Source: an uncultured Prevotella sp.
GTDB lineage: Bacteria > Bacteroidota > Bacteroidia > Bacteroidales > Bacteroidaceae
DNA length: 29,610 nt
Direction of reading: 5' to 3'
Assembly: GCA_900557035.1 (NCBI GenBank)
Contig: USRA01000020.1
Location: 1 to 29,610, forward strand
Positions 21,238 through 29,392 of this stretch are shown one piece after another; position 1 is the stretch's first letter, and each line of letters starts with the position of its first letter. Below the pieces are notes generated by a model, which made no database searches, was not told the DNA's origin, and was given only the letters and a program-made list of their open reading frames with translations. A program made the translations under genes and the position numbers.

Positions 21238-23868
21238 ATGACGCAGAATTTATTTCCCGAGAAATCGGAGTCGCAGCCTAAAATCTATGCTTACAGAGAT
21301 AAGCATAACCCCGACTTGAAGGGATTGCTCAAGGTGGGCTATACCACCCAGGATACGATTACCCGAATTCATCAACAATATCAGATAGTGAAGCCAAGCG
21401 GCGACCCTGTGAACATCGTCTTCGAAGAATCGGCGATGCGGCAGGATGGTACTGTCTTCACCGACCATGAGGTGCACCGTATGCTGCTCAGGATGGGTTG
21501 CCGGAAAGTGGCTGGCGAATGGTTCCGCTGCACCCCGGAGGATGTGAAGAAGGCATGGCTTGCTGTGAGAGACAGAAGCGAGACGATCTACGACCGCACC
21601 GAAACTTTCCCGATGCGACCTGAGCAGCAGGAAGCCGTGAACAAGACTGCCGAATATTTCAATCGGTTCCAGTATGACCATGAGCATACACCTCATTTTC
21701 TCTGGAATTGCAAGATGCGATTCGGAAAGACTTTTACTACCTATCAGTTGGCGCTTCGCATGAAGTGGCGCCGACTGCTGGTGCTCACTTTCAAGCCTGC
21801 CGTGGCGCAAGCTTGGGAAGAAGACCTGATGCGCCATCAGGATTTCGAGGGTTGGCAGTTCATCAATGCCAAGACTCAAACCGATGAGGACATCGACATC
21901 AACAAGCCATTCGTCTGCTTCGGTTCCTTTCAGGATTTCCTGGGCAAGAGCAAGAGCGGAGGCATGAAGGCGAAACACGAATGGACGCGAGCCTTCAACT
22001 GGGATTGCGTGGTGCTGGATGAATATCATTTTGGTGCATGGCGAGAGGAAGCGCAGGAACTGATTGGCTCCAGGGAAGACATCAAGGTGCAGAAGAAAGC
22101 CATGGTTGAATCGGAGAAGGAACTGAGTCTGGAGATAGAAAATCCTGATTATTTCGATGAGGACATGATGCCAATCACGGCTCGTCATTATCTCTATCTT
22201 TCGGGCACGCCATTCCGTGCACTTGCTTCGGGCGACTTTATCGAGGATGAAATCTACAACTGGACTTATTCTGATGAACAGCGTGCCAAGGAGGAGTGGG
22301 AGAATGCTCATCCCAAGATTTCTCATTCGCAATCTTCTCATCCGCAGACATTATCCTTGCAAGGTTATGCTGCTGAGGATACGTCGCAACCCGAGAGGAT
22401 GAACCCCTATGCCTCGCTCCCGAGAATGGTGCTGATGACTTATCAGTTGCCGCCTTCCATTGCTGCCGTGGCGAATGATGGGGAGTTTGATGAATTCGAC
22501 CTCAATACATTCTTCCTGGCAGATGGAGAAGGCGAGAAGGCTTGCTTCCGTTTTCATGATGATGTGCAGAAATGGCTCGACTTGTTGCGTGGCAACTATC
22601 TGCCTGCATCTATCGACCATTTGAAGCAAAACAACAGAAAACCGCCTCTTCCATTTTATGATTCAAGACTTTACGGTGTGCTGGCACATACGCTGTGGTT
22701 TCTTCCCAACGTGGCATCCTGCTATGCTATGAGGAATCTGCTGGCAGAATCGCAGAACACTTTCTATCATGAATATCAGGTGATAGTTTGTGCTGGAACC
22801 AAGGCTGGAATCGGACTTGATGCCCTTGCGCCTGTAGAGCGGGCGATGGAGAATCCGGATCCTCTGCATTGCAAATCCATCACTTTGAGTTGTGGCAAAC
22901 TGACCACGGGGGTAACCGTGAAACCATGGACTGGCATCTTTATGCTTCGTGATACGTTGAGTCCGGAAACCTACTTCCAGGCCGCTTTCCGGGTTCAGTC
23001 GCCATGGACCATTACCAATCGTGATGGATTGCATCCCAACCAGACGGAGATTTTGAAGCAGGAGTGTTATGTTTTCGATTTCTCGCCAAACAGGGCTTTG
23101 AGAAAGTTGGCGGAATATAGCAGTCAGCTGAATGTGGATGCCGACAAGACTCCGGAGCAGAAGGTGGATGATCTGATTCATTTCTTGCCCGTAATCTGCT
23201 ATCAGGATGGAGCGATGAAGGCTTTGAACGCCGGTGAGGTGCTTGATATGGCAACGAGCAATACTTCTGCCACCTTGCTGGCTAGGAGATGGGAGAGTGC
23301 CACGCTGGTGAATGTGACAAATGGTGTGCTGGAAAAGCTGTTGAATAACGAGCAGGCGATGCAAGCCTTGATGAACATCGAGGGATTCAGAAGTTTGAAT
23401 GAGGACATACAGACCATCATCACCAAGACCGACCGTATCAAGAAGACCAAGAAAGCGGCTTCGGAATCGGAGGATGGTCTTTCGAAAAAGGAGAAGAAGG
23501 AATTAAGCGAAGAGGAGAAGGAAGTAAAGAGCAAGCGCAAGATGATACAGGAGAAACTCATCAAGTTTGCCACTCGCATACCTATCTTCATGTATCTTAC
23601 GGATTATCGTGAGCGCAGTCTTCGGGATGTCATCATGCAGTTGGAGCCTGGTCTTTTTGCCAAGGTTACGGGTTTGACCAAGAAGGATTTTGAGTTGCTG
23701 GTGAACCTGGGTGTATTTAATGAGGCGTTGATGAACGATGCCGTCTTCAAGTTCAAGCGCTATGAGGACAGCAGTCTTACCTATACGGGTATCAACCGCC
23801 ATGAGGAGGATGAGAAAGTGGGCTTGTGGAGCACCACGATATCCAGGGAAGAGCTTTATAGTGAGTGA
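21238..23868 (+). CDS. GIY-YIG (T5orf172) nuclease fused to SF2 helicase
   Basis: 876 aa, probably the restriction or translocation subunit for the methylases upstream. Residues 14-105 form a T5orf172/GIY-YIG-like nuclease: KIYAYR, LLKVGYTT, Arg43 in the TRIHQQY helix, the HEVH segment at 77-80 and GEWF at 93-96. The SF2 helicase core follows: RPEQQEAV at 127-134, Walker A CKMRFGKT at 158-165, DEYH at 261-264, LSGTPFRAL, and later TTGVTVKPW and QAAFRVQSPW as motifs V and VI. The C-terminal quarter has a charged helical segment (KKTKKAASESEDGLSKKEKKEL) and an alpha-rich end. A strong terminator follows at 23881-23920. The start at 21238 is preferred; an ATG at 21231 is out of frame. Confidence 0.93.
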   Translation: MTQNLFPEKSESQPKIYAYRDKHNPDLKGLLKVGYTTQDTITRIHQQYQIVKPSGDPVNIVFEESAMRQDGTVFTDHEVHRMLLRMGCRKVAGEWFRCTPEDVKKAWLAVRDRSETIYDRTETFPMRPEQQEAVNKTAEYFNRFQYDHEHTPHFLWNCKMRFGKTFTTYQLALRMKWRRLLVLTFKPAVAQAWEEDLMRHQDFEGWQFINAKTQTDEDIDINKPFVCFGSFQDFLGKSKSGGMKAKHEWTRAFNWDCVVLDEYHFGAWREEAQELIGSREDIKVQKKAMVESEKELSLEIENPDYFDEDMMPITARHYLYLSGTPFRALASGDFIEDEIYNWTYSDEQRAKEEWENAHPKISHSQSSHPQTLSLQGYAAEDTSQPERMNPYASLPRMVLMTYQLPPSIAAVANDGEFDEFDLNTFFLADGEGEKACFRFHDDVQKWLDLLRGNYLPASIDHLKQNNRKPPLPFYDSRLYGVLAHTLWFLPNVASCYAMRNLLAESQNTFYHEYQVIVCAGTKAGIGLDALAPVERAMENPDPLHCKSITLSCGKLTTGVTVKPWTGIFMLRDTLSPETYFQAAFRVQSPWTITNRDGLHPNQTEILKQECYVFDFSPNRALRKLAEYSSQLNVDADKTPEQKVDDLIHFLPVICYQDGAMKALNAGEVLDMATSNTSATLLARRWESATLVNVTNGVLEKLLNNEQAMQALMNIEGFRSLNEDIQTIITKTDRIKKTKKAASESEDGLSKKEKKELSEEEKEVKSKRKMIQEKLIKFATRIPIFMYLTDYRERSLRDVIMQLEPGLFAKVTGLTKKDFELLVNLGVFNEALMNDAVFKFKRYEDSSLTYTGINRHEEDEKVGLWSTTISREELYSE

Positions 23869-23880
23869 ATCTAAATGATA

Positions 23881-23920
23881 AAGAAAGCCAGCCTTTTCGC
23901 AGGAGAAGGCTGGCTTTCTT
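23881..23920 (+). terminator. Terminator of the restriction-modification-like operon
   Basis: A perfect 15-bp inverted repeat, 23881-23895 with 23906-23920 (core AAAGCCAGCCTT), 10-base loop and T-rich end. Confidence 0.88.
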
Positions 23921-23996
23921 GTTCTCTTTGCGTGAGGAATTTATCCGCATAATCCATTAAATTTCAGCGTTCTCTACCATTTTCTATAAGTTTTTC

Positions 23997-24028
23997 TTGC
24001 GGTTTCCAATCTTTCTTCGTATTTTTGC
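23997..24028 (+). promoter_or_regulatory. Promoter of the toxin-antitoxin pair
   Basis: TTG at 23997-23999 and TATTTTTGC at 24020-24028, 20 bases apart, 39 bases before the antitoxin start. Confidence 0.6.
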
Positions 24029-24066
24029 ACCAATAAGTAACGTGGAACTTTAAAAGCGAAAGAAAT

Positions 24067-24339
24067 ATGGAGGAAAAGAAATATCATGTCGAGGAATCGA
24101 AGATTGCAGGGGATAAGGTCTGTGAGCCATCGCCTGCTTATCGTTCTTTGGCATCATCAGCTTCATCTGTATCATGGGGTGAGACTTGCGACACAGATTC
24201 CTATCCTATGGGCCGCTCGCTGGGGCAGGTGATGGAGCATTGCGAGAGCATTTTGGATAAATTGGATGATCCAAATTATGGAGAGCCTATTTCTGTTTTG
24301 GAAGCTGAGATAGAAAGGATGATTGCAGAATGGAAATAA
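24067..24339 (+). CDS. Probable antitoxin of a ParE/RelE-type pair
   Basis: 90 aa. It has no recognised DNA-binding fold. The N-terminal half is polar and Ser-rich (YRSLASSASSVSWGE), and the C-terminal half is a helical, acidic segment, LGQVMEHCESILDKLDD and ISVLEAEIERMIAEWK, suited to wrapping a toxin. Position upstream and a 10-base overlap with the toxin gene fit the usual antitoxin-toxin order. The identity rests on context only. Confidence 0.72.
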   Translation: MEEKKYHVEESKIAGDKVCEPSPAYRSLASSASSVSWGETCDTDSYPMGRSLGQVMEHCESILDKLDDPNYGEPISVLEAEIERMIAEWK

Positions 24340-24671
24340 AAGCTGATGCCCTTTTCAAGAGGGAAATAAAAAAGAGTATTGAGTATGCCTTGCAAGAGTT
24401 TGGGTTAAAAACTGCTCGTAAGTGGCAAACTCAATTTAAGGAGATTATGCGTTTGTTGGAATTTATGCCTAAGCGTTATCCTATAGTAGCTTATTTCCGT
24501 AATGGAACAATGGAGTTTCGTGGTGCTATCATCATGAAGAACTTCAAGATTATCTATTTCTACAATGAAGAGAAAGAAATCCTCTGGCTGGTGGATCTCT
24601 GGGATTTGCGCCAAGATCCTCGTAAGCTGAACCTGCGAGCCAGGAGGATAGAAAGAAAAGAATATCATTAG
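24330..24671 (+). CDS. ParE/RelE-superfamily toxin-like protein
   Basis: 113 aa. The fold signature is a helical hairpin (ALFKREIKKSIEYALQEFG, KWQTQFKEIMRLLE), then the strand pattern FMPKRYPIVA, FRGAIIMKNFKIIYFYNEEKEILWLVDLWDLRQDPRKL, as in the ParE/RelE superfamily. Such toxins act on gyrase (ParE) or on ribosome-bound mRNA (RelE); the target cannot be told here. The gene overlaps the antitoxin by 10 bases and ends before a bidirectional terminator. Confidence 0.85.
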   Translation: MEIKADALFKREIKKSIEYALQEFGLKTARKWQTQFKEIMRLLEFMPKRYPIVAYFRNGTMEFRGAIIMKNFKIIYFYNEEKEILWLVDLWDLRQDPRKLNLRARRIERKEYH

Positions 24672-24682
24672 TCTTTATGATA

Positions 24683-24750
24683 AACAAAAGAACCCGCCAA
24701 ATGTCCCAACGGATTTTTAATCCAGCAGGACACTTGGCGGGATATTTGTT
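24683..24750. terminator. Bidirectional terminator between the toxin and AAA-PDDEXK genes
   Basis: CCCGCCAAATGTCC (24693-24706) pairs with 24728-24741 with one non-Watson-Crick pair; AAACAA/TTGTTT flanks add further pairing. Convergent genes end on both sides. Confidence 0.8.
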
Positions 24751-24762
24751 TGGAGCTGTATT

Positions 24763-26349
24763 TTATAAAGTTTCTTCCACTTTTTTCCAATCTATCAATC
24801 CCTTGCCCGTTTCATCAAGTTCCACGCCCAGGGCGATGACCTTGCGCTTGTCGGCCTTGAATGGTTCTGCATACTGCTTAGCTTTAATTTGTTCTGCAGC
24901 AGCGTTAACACCACCATTATTGCTCAGTTTCAATTCCAATACATAGATGATTGTTGATGTTTCTACCACCATATCTATTCTACCTGTAGATATCATCTTT
25001 TCAACTTCCACTCTACAACCAATGGCGTTGAAAATTGTACTCAGAATCAGGCGGTAGCGCTCCTCCATATCCATGCTTGCAAGCTTCTTGTTGCTGTAGG
25101 GTACATCTGCAACAAGGGCTTTCAGACACTTCATGGCTTCTGGTAGATTACCCATGCTCAGGTAAAGATTCAGAAAAGCCTGGGTAGATTGAAGGTCATT
25201 ATTCTTGCGCATGGCTAACGTTGGCAATACAATTTCATTCAAGGCTTGCTTTACCTCGAAGTTAGGAATACCAAGCAAATAAGTTCCGTTTATGTAACCT
25301 TTAATAGTGAGATAGCCCGACTGATAGAGGAACAGTTCTGGTCCTCCGCCCGTTACGTCGGAAGTTTCTATAATTGTACTCAACAGGGCACTATGGTCAA
25401 AATCCTTTAAACGAATCTCCAGGTCATCCACAAACTTAGGCAACAGGGAGGTTGCCCCCGACGAAGCCCAATAGTTCTTCAAATCAGAATCTGCCAAGGC
25501 ATTGATGAGACTGAACGGATTGAATACATCCACCATATTGCGGCGGCTGAAATGATAGCCGTCATAATATGCCGTCAGTTGTGCTACGGCTTCATCGAAT
25601 GTCCAGTCTTCGTATTCTGCCAATTTGTTGATTTCCGGCTTAAAATCGCGCAGCACCTCTTCTTTCGTAATACCACAGATGGCTGCATATTCCGGCTCAA
25701 AGCTGATGTTGCTCAGATTGTTGAGTACAGAGAAGAGTGAGATTTGCGTAAACTTGGTGATGCCCGTGATGAAGACAAACTTCTCGTATTTATCTTGAGA
25801 TTTTAATACGGCAAATACTTCTCTGTAGATATCCGTACATGCTTCATGATGCGGAGTCTTCCAGGAATGCTGCAATGGAGAGTCGTATTCGTCGATGAGA
25901 ATGACAACCTGCAGCCCCGTTTTGTTGTAAGCAGTCTTTATAATTTCTATCAGACGAGTAGCTAAGGGAGAGTTACCTCTGGATTCTATCTCATATAAAG
26001 ATTCATATTCCTGAAAGGTATAGTCAAGATAACCTTTCAGACTATCCGGTTCTGCGCCAGCCTGACTCATATCTAGTCTGATGACAGGTCGCTTCACCCA
26101 TTCCGTTTCCATCTGCATAATCTTCAAGCCCTCGAAGAGTTCCTTCTTACCCATGAAGTAGGCTTCGAGCGTATCGACCAGCACTGATTTACCAAAGCGG
26201 CGTGGGCGGCTCAGGTAATTATACGTTTTATTTCTGTTGGCAAGTTGCCAGATGATATCTGTTTTGTCAACATATAGGTATCCACCCTTTCTGATTTTTT
26301 CAAAAGACTGGATACCTACTGGCAATCTTCTATCGTTCATTTCTGTCAT
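24763..26349 (-). CDS. AAA-ATPase / PD-(D/E)XK-nuclease-like protein
   Basis: 528 aa of the AAA-ATPase_like (DUF1703) and PDDEXK_9 architecture. The N-terminus (LPVGIQSFEKIRKGGYLYVDKT) and Walker A SRPRRFGKSVL (RRFGKS at 50-55) are diagnostic, with Walker B LIDEYDSPL around 151-159. The C-terminal domain has GRIDMVVETSTIIYVLELKL, a PD-(D/E)XK-like arrangement of Asp, Glu and Lys. These proteins are abundant and multi-copy in Bacteroidales; their role is unsettled. Its promoter region carries copy 2 of the 37-bp repeat that also occurs at 18464-18500. Confidence 0.93.
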   Translation of the reverse strand: MTEMNDRRLPVGIQSFEKIRKGGYLYVDKTDIIWQLANRNKTYNYLSRPRRFGKSVLVDTLEAYFMGKKELFEGLKIMQMETEWVKRPVIRLDMSQAGAEPDSLKGYLDYTFQEYESLYEIESRGNSPLATRLIEIIKTAYNKTGLQVVILIDEYDSPLQHSWKTPHHEACTDIYREVFAVLKSQDKYEKFVFITGITKFTQISLFSVLNNLSNISFEPEYAAICGITKEEVLRDFKPEINKLAEYEDWTFDEAVAQLTAYYDGYHFSRRNMVDVFNPFSLINALADSDLKNYWASSGATSLLPKFVDDLEIRLKDFDHSALLSTIIETSDVTGGGPELFLYQSGYLTIKGYINGTYLLGIPNFEVKQALNEIVLPTLAMRKNNDLQSTQAFLNLYLSMGNLPEAMKCLKALVADVPYSNKKLASMDMEERYRLILSTIFNAIGCRVEVEKMISTGRIDMVVETSTIIYVLELKLSNNGGVNAAAEQIKAKQYAEPFKADKRKVIALGVELDETGKGLIDWKKVEETL

Positions 26350-26415
26350 AATCTAATCTCCTATGTTTTCAGGATGGCTTTTTATGCACTATCCATCTTT
26401 CTGCACATTCTTTCT

Positions 26416-26448
26416 GCAAAGATACGATGAATATTTTGATTTCGCAAG
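26416..26448 (-). promoter_or_regulatory. Promoter of the AAA-PDDEXK gene
   Basis: TATCTTTGC (plus 26416-26424) with CTTG (plus 26445-26448) on the minus strand, 20 bases apart; the -33 element lies within the 37-bp repeat. Confidence 0.68.
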
Positions 26449-26462
26449 AAAAATGGGGGGAT
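26426..26462. repeat. 37-bp intergenic repeat, copy 2
   Basis: 35 of 37 bases match 18464-18500; the only difference is the length of the neighbouring A and G runs. Confidence 0.88.
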
Positions 26463-26482
26463 TTTCAATTTTATCGTAGTTT

Positions 26483-27703
26483 TTACTTGCGAGTACCTTT
26501 CTTTGTTCGTATCTTTGCCGCCAGCCATCTGCGCACTGGCAGGTCGTAGAACTTCAGGCATAACCAGGCGGCTGCTATCGAAACTGCACAGGTGATGAGC
26601 GCCTCGGGCCAGGTTTCACCAAGCGTGAAGAGCTGCTTCTCGATGAGCCACGAATAGAAGTAATACATAAACGGATAGTGCACGATGTAGAGCGGGAAGG
26701 AGATGTCGCCCAGGAATGTGCAGACGCGGGTGCTGAAACGGTCGGTTGTTGTTCCGCTCGCTCCCAGCCATACTATCGCCGGGAATATCAGAAGGATGCA
26801 AACTGCTTCGAAAACACCATTCAGCGTGATGCCATCAGCGCCGCCCACATTACTGCCGTTCACAATACTGCCGCCAACCATACTCTCTATATAAGGTACG
26901 TGGAAGAGCAGGAGAAGAATGATGGAACAGATCCAGAACGCACCCTTTACCTTGAACTGGATGCGATGGAAAACACGGGACAGTAGCATTCCTATCGTAA
27001 ATGGACAAAGCATGCGCAGAAGTCCACCCCAGAAGTTGAGACCATCGAGCGTCCAGCCCACACCAAACATGCCGTAGCCGCAAACATCCGTAGCCGTGAA
27101 CCAAAGCAGAAGGATGGATAGGATTCCGGCGAGTATCGCCAGAGCCTTGGTGGAGAGCCTCCGGATGAAAAGGGCATAGAGGATGTTGCCGATGTACTCG
27201 AAGAAGAGCGACCAGGCGGGGCCGTTGAGCGGAAACATTTCGCCATTGCCTCTTACTTCGTATCTGCAACCAGGCAGGGCGGGAATCATCAGCATGGCGC
27301 AGAGCAGGGCTATCATCATCGCAGGTACCGAAGCCGGTGTGCCGTTCCAGGTTACTGCCCCCTGAAGGATGAACATTACGAGTCCTATCAAGGCACCCAT
27401 CACTACCATCGGATGCAGGCGGATGAGGCGGCGCTTGAAGAATTTTCCCAGGGTCAATGTCTTTCCCCAACGGTCATCATAGGCGTAGCCGATGACGAAA
27501 CCGGAAAGGATGAAGAAGAAGTCAACCGCCAGATAGCCGTGGTTGATTTCCTGGATGATGGCTGAGCCGGATGCAAACTGGTAGCCTTCGAACACATGAT
27601 ACCACACCACGAGCAATGCTGCCACGCCTCGCAATCCGTTGAGCAGGGCATAATGGGGTTTGGTATCTGTAAAATGAGTTGCTGATTGTTGTAAGTTAGT
27701 CAT
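26483..27703 (-). CDS. Acyltransferase-3 family membrane protein
   Basis: 406 aa with about ten hydrophobic helices. The family opening ALLNGLRGVAALLVVWYHVFEG includes the catalytic-type His, followed by GYLAVDFFFILSGFVIGY and FFKRRLIRLHPM. Such enzymes (OafA/YrhL type) O-acylate sugars of cell-surface polymers at the inner membrane. The middle holds GPAWSLFFEYIGNILYALF and the end YDLPVRRWLAAKI. The substrate is unknown and no glycan genes lie nearby. The -7 box is at plus 27788-27796. Confidence 0.94.
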   Translation of the reverse strand: MTNLQQSATHFTDTKPHYALLNGLRGVAALLVVWYHVFEGYQFASGSAIIQEINHGYLAVDFFFILSGFVIGYAYDDRWGKTLTLGKFFKRRLIRLHPMVVMGALIGLVMFILQGAVTWNGTPASVPAMMIALLCAMLMIPALPGCRYEVRGNGEMFPLNGPAWSLFFEYIGNILYALFIRRLSTKALAILAGILSILLLWFTATDVCGYGMFGVGWTLDGLNFWGGLLRMLCPFTIGMLLSRVFHRIQFKVKGAFWICSIILLLLFHVPYIESMVGGSIVNGSNVGGADGITLNGVFEAVCILLIFPAIVWLGASGTTTDRFSTRVCTFLGDISFPLYIVHYPFMYYFYSWLIEKQLFTLGETWPEALITCAVSIAAAWLCLKFYDLPVRRWLAAKIRTKKGTRK

Positions 27704-27719
27704 ATTTTTACTTGTTTAT

Positions 27720-27780
27720 TTACTTATTTGTTTACTGTGATTTGATATTTATTATTATTACTTATTTATTGTGATTTGAT
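27720..27780. repeat. Imperfect direct repeat in the acyltransferase leader
   Basis: TTACTTATTT...TGTGATTTGAT occurs at about 27719-27745 and 27758-27780, with small internal differences. It lies between the -7 box and the acyltransferase start. Confidence 0.5.
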
Positions 27781-27787
27781 TTCCTCT

Positions 27788-27796
27788 GCAAAAATA
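27788..27796 (-). promoter_or_regulatory. -7 box for the acyltransferase gene
   Basis: TATTTTTGC on the minus strand; -33 box unclear. Confidence 0.5.
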
Positions 27797-27878
27797 CGAA
27801 AATAATTTCTATTAGCCTTGTTTTTCTCAAGAAAAAGTCGAAAAATGCTGCAAATATAATAAAAAGGTGGCGCTTCTC

Positions 27879-27910
27879 TTTGCCAGGCAAGAATAAATCC
27901 TTACCTTTGC
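27879..27910 (+). promoter_or_regulatory. Promoter of the S37-type peptidase gene
   Basis: TTTG at 27879-27882 and TACCTTTGC at 27902-27910, spaced 19, with the AAAAAGGTGGCG block just upstream (27861-27872). Confidence 0.8.
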
Positions 27911-27967
27911 AGTATGTTTTTTTATTTACGAAAATTAAAAAAATAAATATATAAAAGAGAGACGAAA

Positions 27968-29278
27968 ATGAAATTGAATTTGAGATTCCTGAAATTGATG
28001 CTGCTGCTCTTCATCCTGCCTTTGCAGATGCTGGCGGCAGAACTGGGAGAGGCGGGCAAGCTGTTGGCGGCGCTGCCTGGAGTGAGTGACGTGGAAACGC
28101 TGAAAAGTACGCATTTCCCTGAAAAGTATGTGTTCTTCATCAAGCAGCAACTGGATGCCAAGGATGCTTCCAAGGGCAGCTTTGAGCAGCGAGTGATACT
28201 CTGCCACAGAGGATTCGACCGTCCTACCGTGCTCGTAACTGAAGGCTACAACGCCAAGTATGCATTGCGCGAGGGATACATCGAGGAACTTTCCAAGCTC
28301 TTCGATACCAACATCATCACCGTGGAATACCGCTATTTCGACAAGTCGATGCCGAAGCCTTGCAACTGGGATTACCTCACCGTGGAGAATTCGCTCTACG
28401 ATCTGCACCACGTTAACCAGACCCTGCATGCGATGTACAAGGGCAAGTGGATTGCCACGGGTATCAGCAAGGGCGGACAGACTACGATGTTCTACCGTGC
28501 CTACTTCCCGAATGATGTGGACATCTCCGTGCCATACGTTGCACCGCTGAACAAGGGCGTGGAGGATGGCAGACACGAGAAGTTCCTGCAGCATGAGGTT
28601 TCTACCAAGGAGAACCGACAGAAGGTGCTCAACTTCCAGCTGCTGCTCTTCAGGCGCAAGGCTGCGCTGCTGCCGATGTTCGAGAAGTACTGCAGCGAGA
28701 AGCAGTATCGTTTCAATGCGCCTATCGCCGAGATTTTCGATTACTCGGTGTTTGAATATGCCTTCGCCTTCTGGCAGTGGGGTGAGGATATCAAGAAGAT
28801 TCCTACGAATGATTCCACCGACGACCAGGTGTTCAAATACTGGATCAATATGTGTGAGCCGGAGTATTTCACCAACTACAACGCCACCTCTCCGTTTGAT
28901 GTGCAGGCTGCCAGGGAGTTGGGATATTACGGATATTACACCAAGCCATTCAAGAGATACCTGAGCATCAAGTCGCCAAAGGGTTATCTGAAGAAGCTGA
29001 TGGTGCCGAAGGGTGCCGAGAACGTAGAGTTCTCGCCAAAGCTTTACAATTATACCGTGGATTTCCTGACCAAGAACGATCCGAAGATGGTATATATTTA
29101 TGGTGACATCGACCCATGGGGTGCATCGGGCATCTATGGATTGCCATTCACCAAGAACAAGAAGAACCTGCATGTCTATATGTGTCATGGCGGTTCGCAT
29201 CTCACCCGCATCCTGTCGTTTCCTGAGCCTACCAGACAGGAAATCATCGACTTGATAGGTGGATGGTTGAAGGAATAA
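27968..29278 (+). CDS. Secreted PS-10 / S37-type tripeptidyl aminopeptidase
   Basis: 436 aa, a serine peptidase with alpha/beta-hydrolase fold. The signal peptide is LKLMLLLFILPLQMLAA, cut near residue 24, so it acts in the periplasm or outside. Visible family features are VLVTEGYNAKY at about 88-98, ITVEYRYFDKSMP, the nucleophile elbow TGISKGGQT (Ser167), YGDIDPWGASG with the likely acid Asp near 375, and CHGGSHLTR with the likely His near 400. S37 peptidases remove tripeptides from N-termini. It has its own promoter and a bidirectional terminator, and is not part of an operon. The long reverse-strand open frame over it is a shadow. Confidence 0.92.
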   Translation: MKLNLRFLKLMLLLFILPLQMLAAELGEAGKLLAALPGVSDVETLKSTHFPEKYVFFIKQQLDAKDASKGSFEQRVILCHRGFDRPTVLVTEGYNAKYALREGYIEELSKLFDTNIITVEYRYFDKSMPKPCNWDYLTVENSLYDLHHVNQTLHAMYKGKWIATGISKGGQTTMFYRAYFPNDVDISVPYVAPLNKGVEDGRHEKFLQHEVSTKENRQKVLNFQLLLFRRKAALLPMFEKYCSEKQYRFNAPIAEIFDYSVFEYAFAFWQWGEDIKKIPTNDSTDDQVFKYWINMCEPEYFTNYNATSPFDVQAARELGYYGYYTKPFKRYLSIKSPKGYLKKLMVPKGAENVEFSPKLYNYTVDFLTKNDPKMVYIYGDIDPWGASGIYGLPFTKNKKNLHVYMCHGGSHLTRILSFPEPTRQEIIDLIGGWLKE

Positions 29279-29332
29279 GCAATTCATTATATTAGGCGAT
29301 TCATTATATAACGGATAAGCCTTTTAAAAACA

Positions 29333-29380
29333 GATATAAAAAAAGCGTCTTGAAATCATTCAAGGCGCTTTTTTTATATC
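29333..29380. terminator. Bidirectional terminator between the S37 peptidase and thiH
   Basis: 29333-29354 and 29359-29380 are near-perfect 22-base complements (core AAAGCGTCTTGAA) with a 4-base loop and A/T runs on both outer sides; convergent genes end on both sides. Confidence 0.88.
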
Positions 29381-29392
29381 TATATGTTTATC

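Noticed and set aside
21250..22341. A 363-codon minus-strand open frame
   Set aside because: It is antisense to the GIY-YIG helicase gene, whose motifs are unmistakable.
27935..29287. A 450-codon open frame on the minus strand
   Set aside because: It lies opposite the S37-type peptidase, which has a signal peptide, catalytic motifs and a promoter. The reverse frame has no recognisable domain and is a codon-bias shadow.
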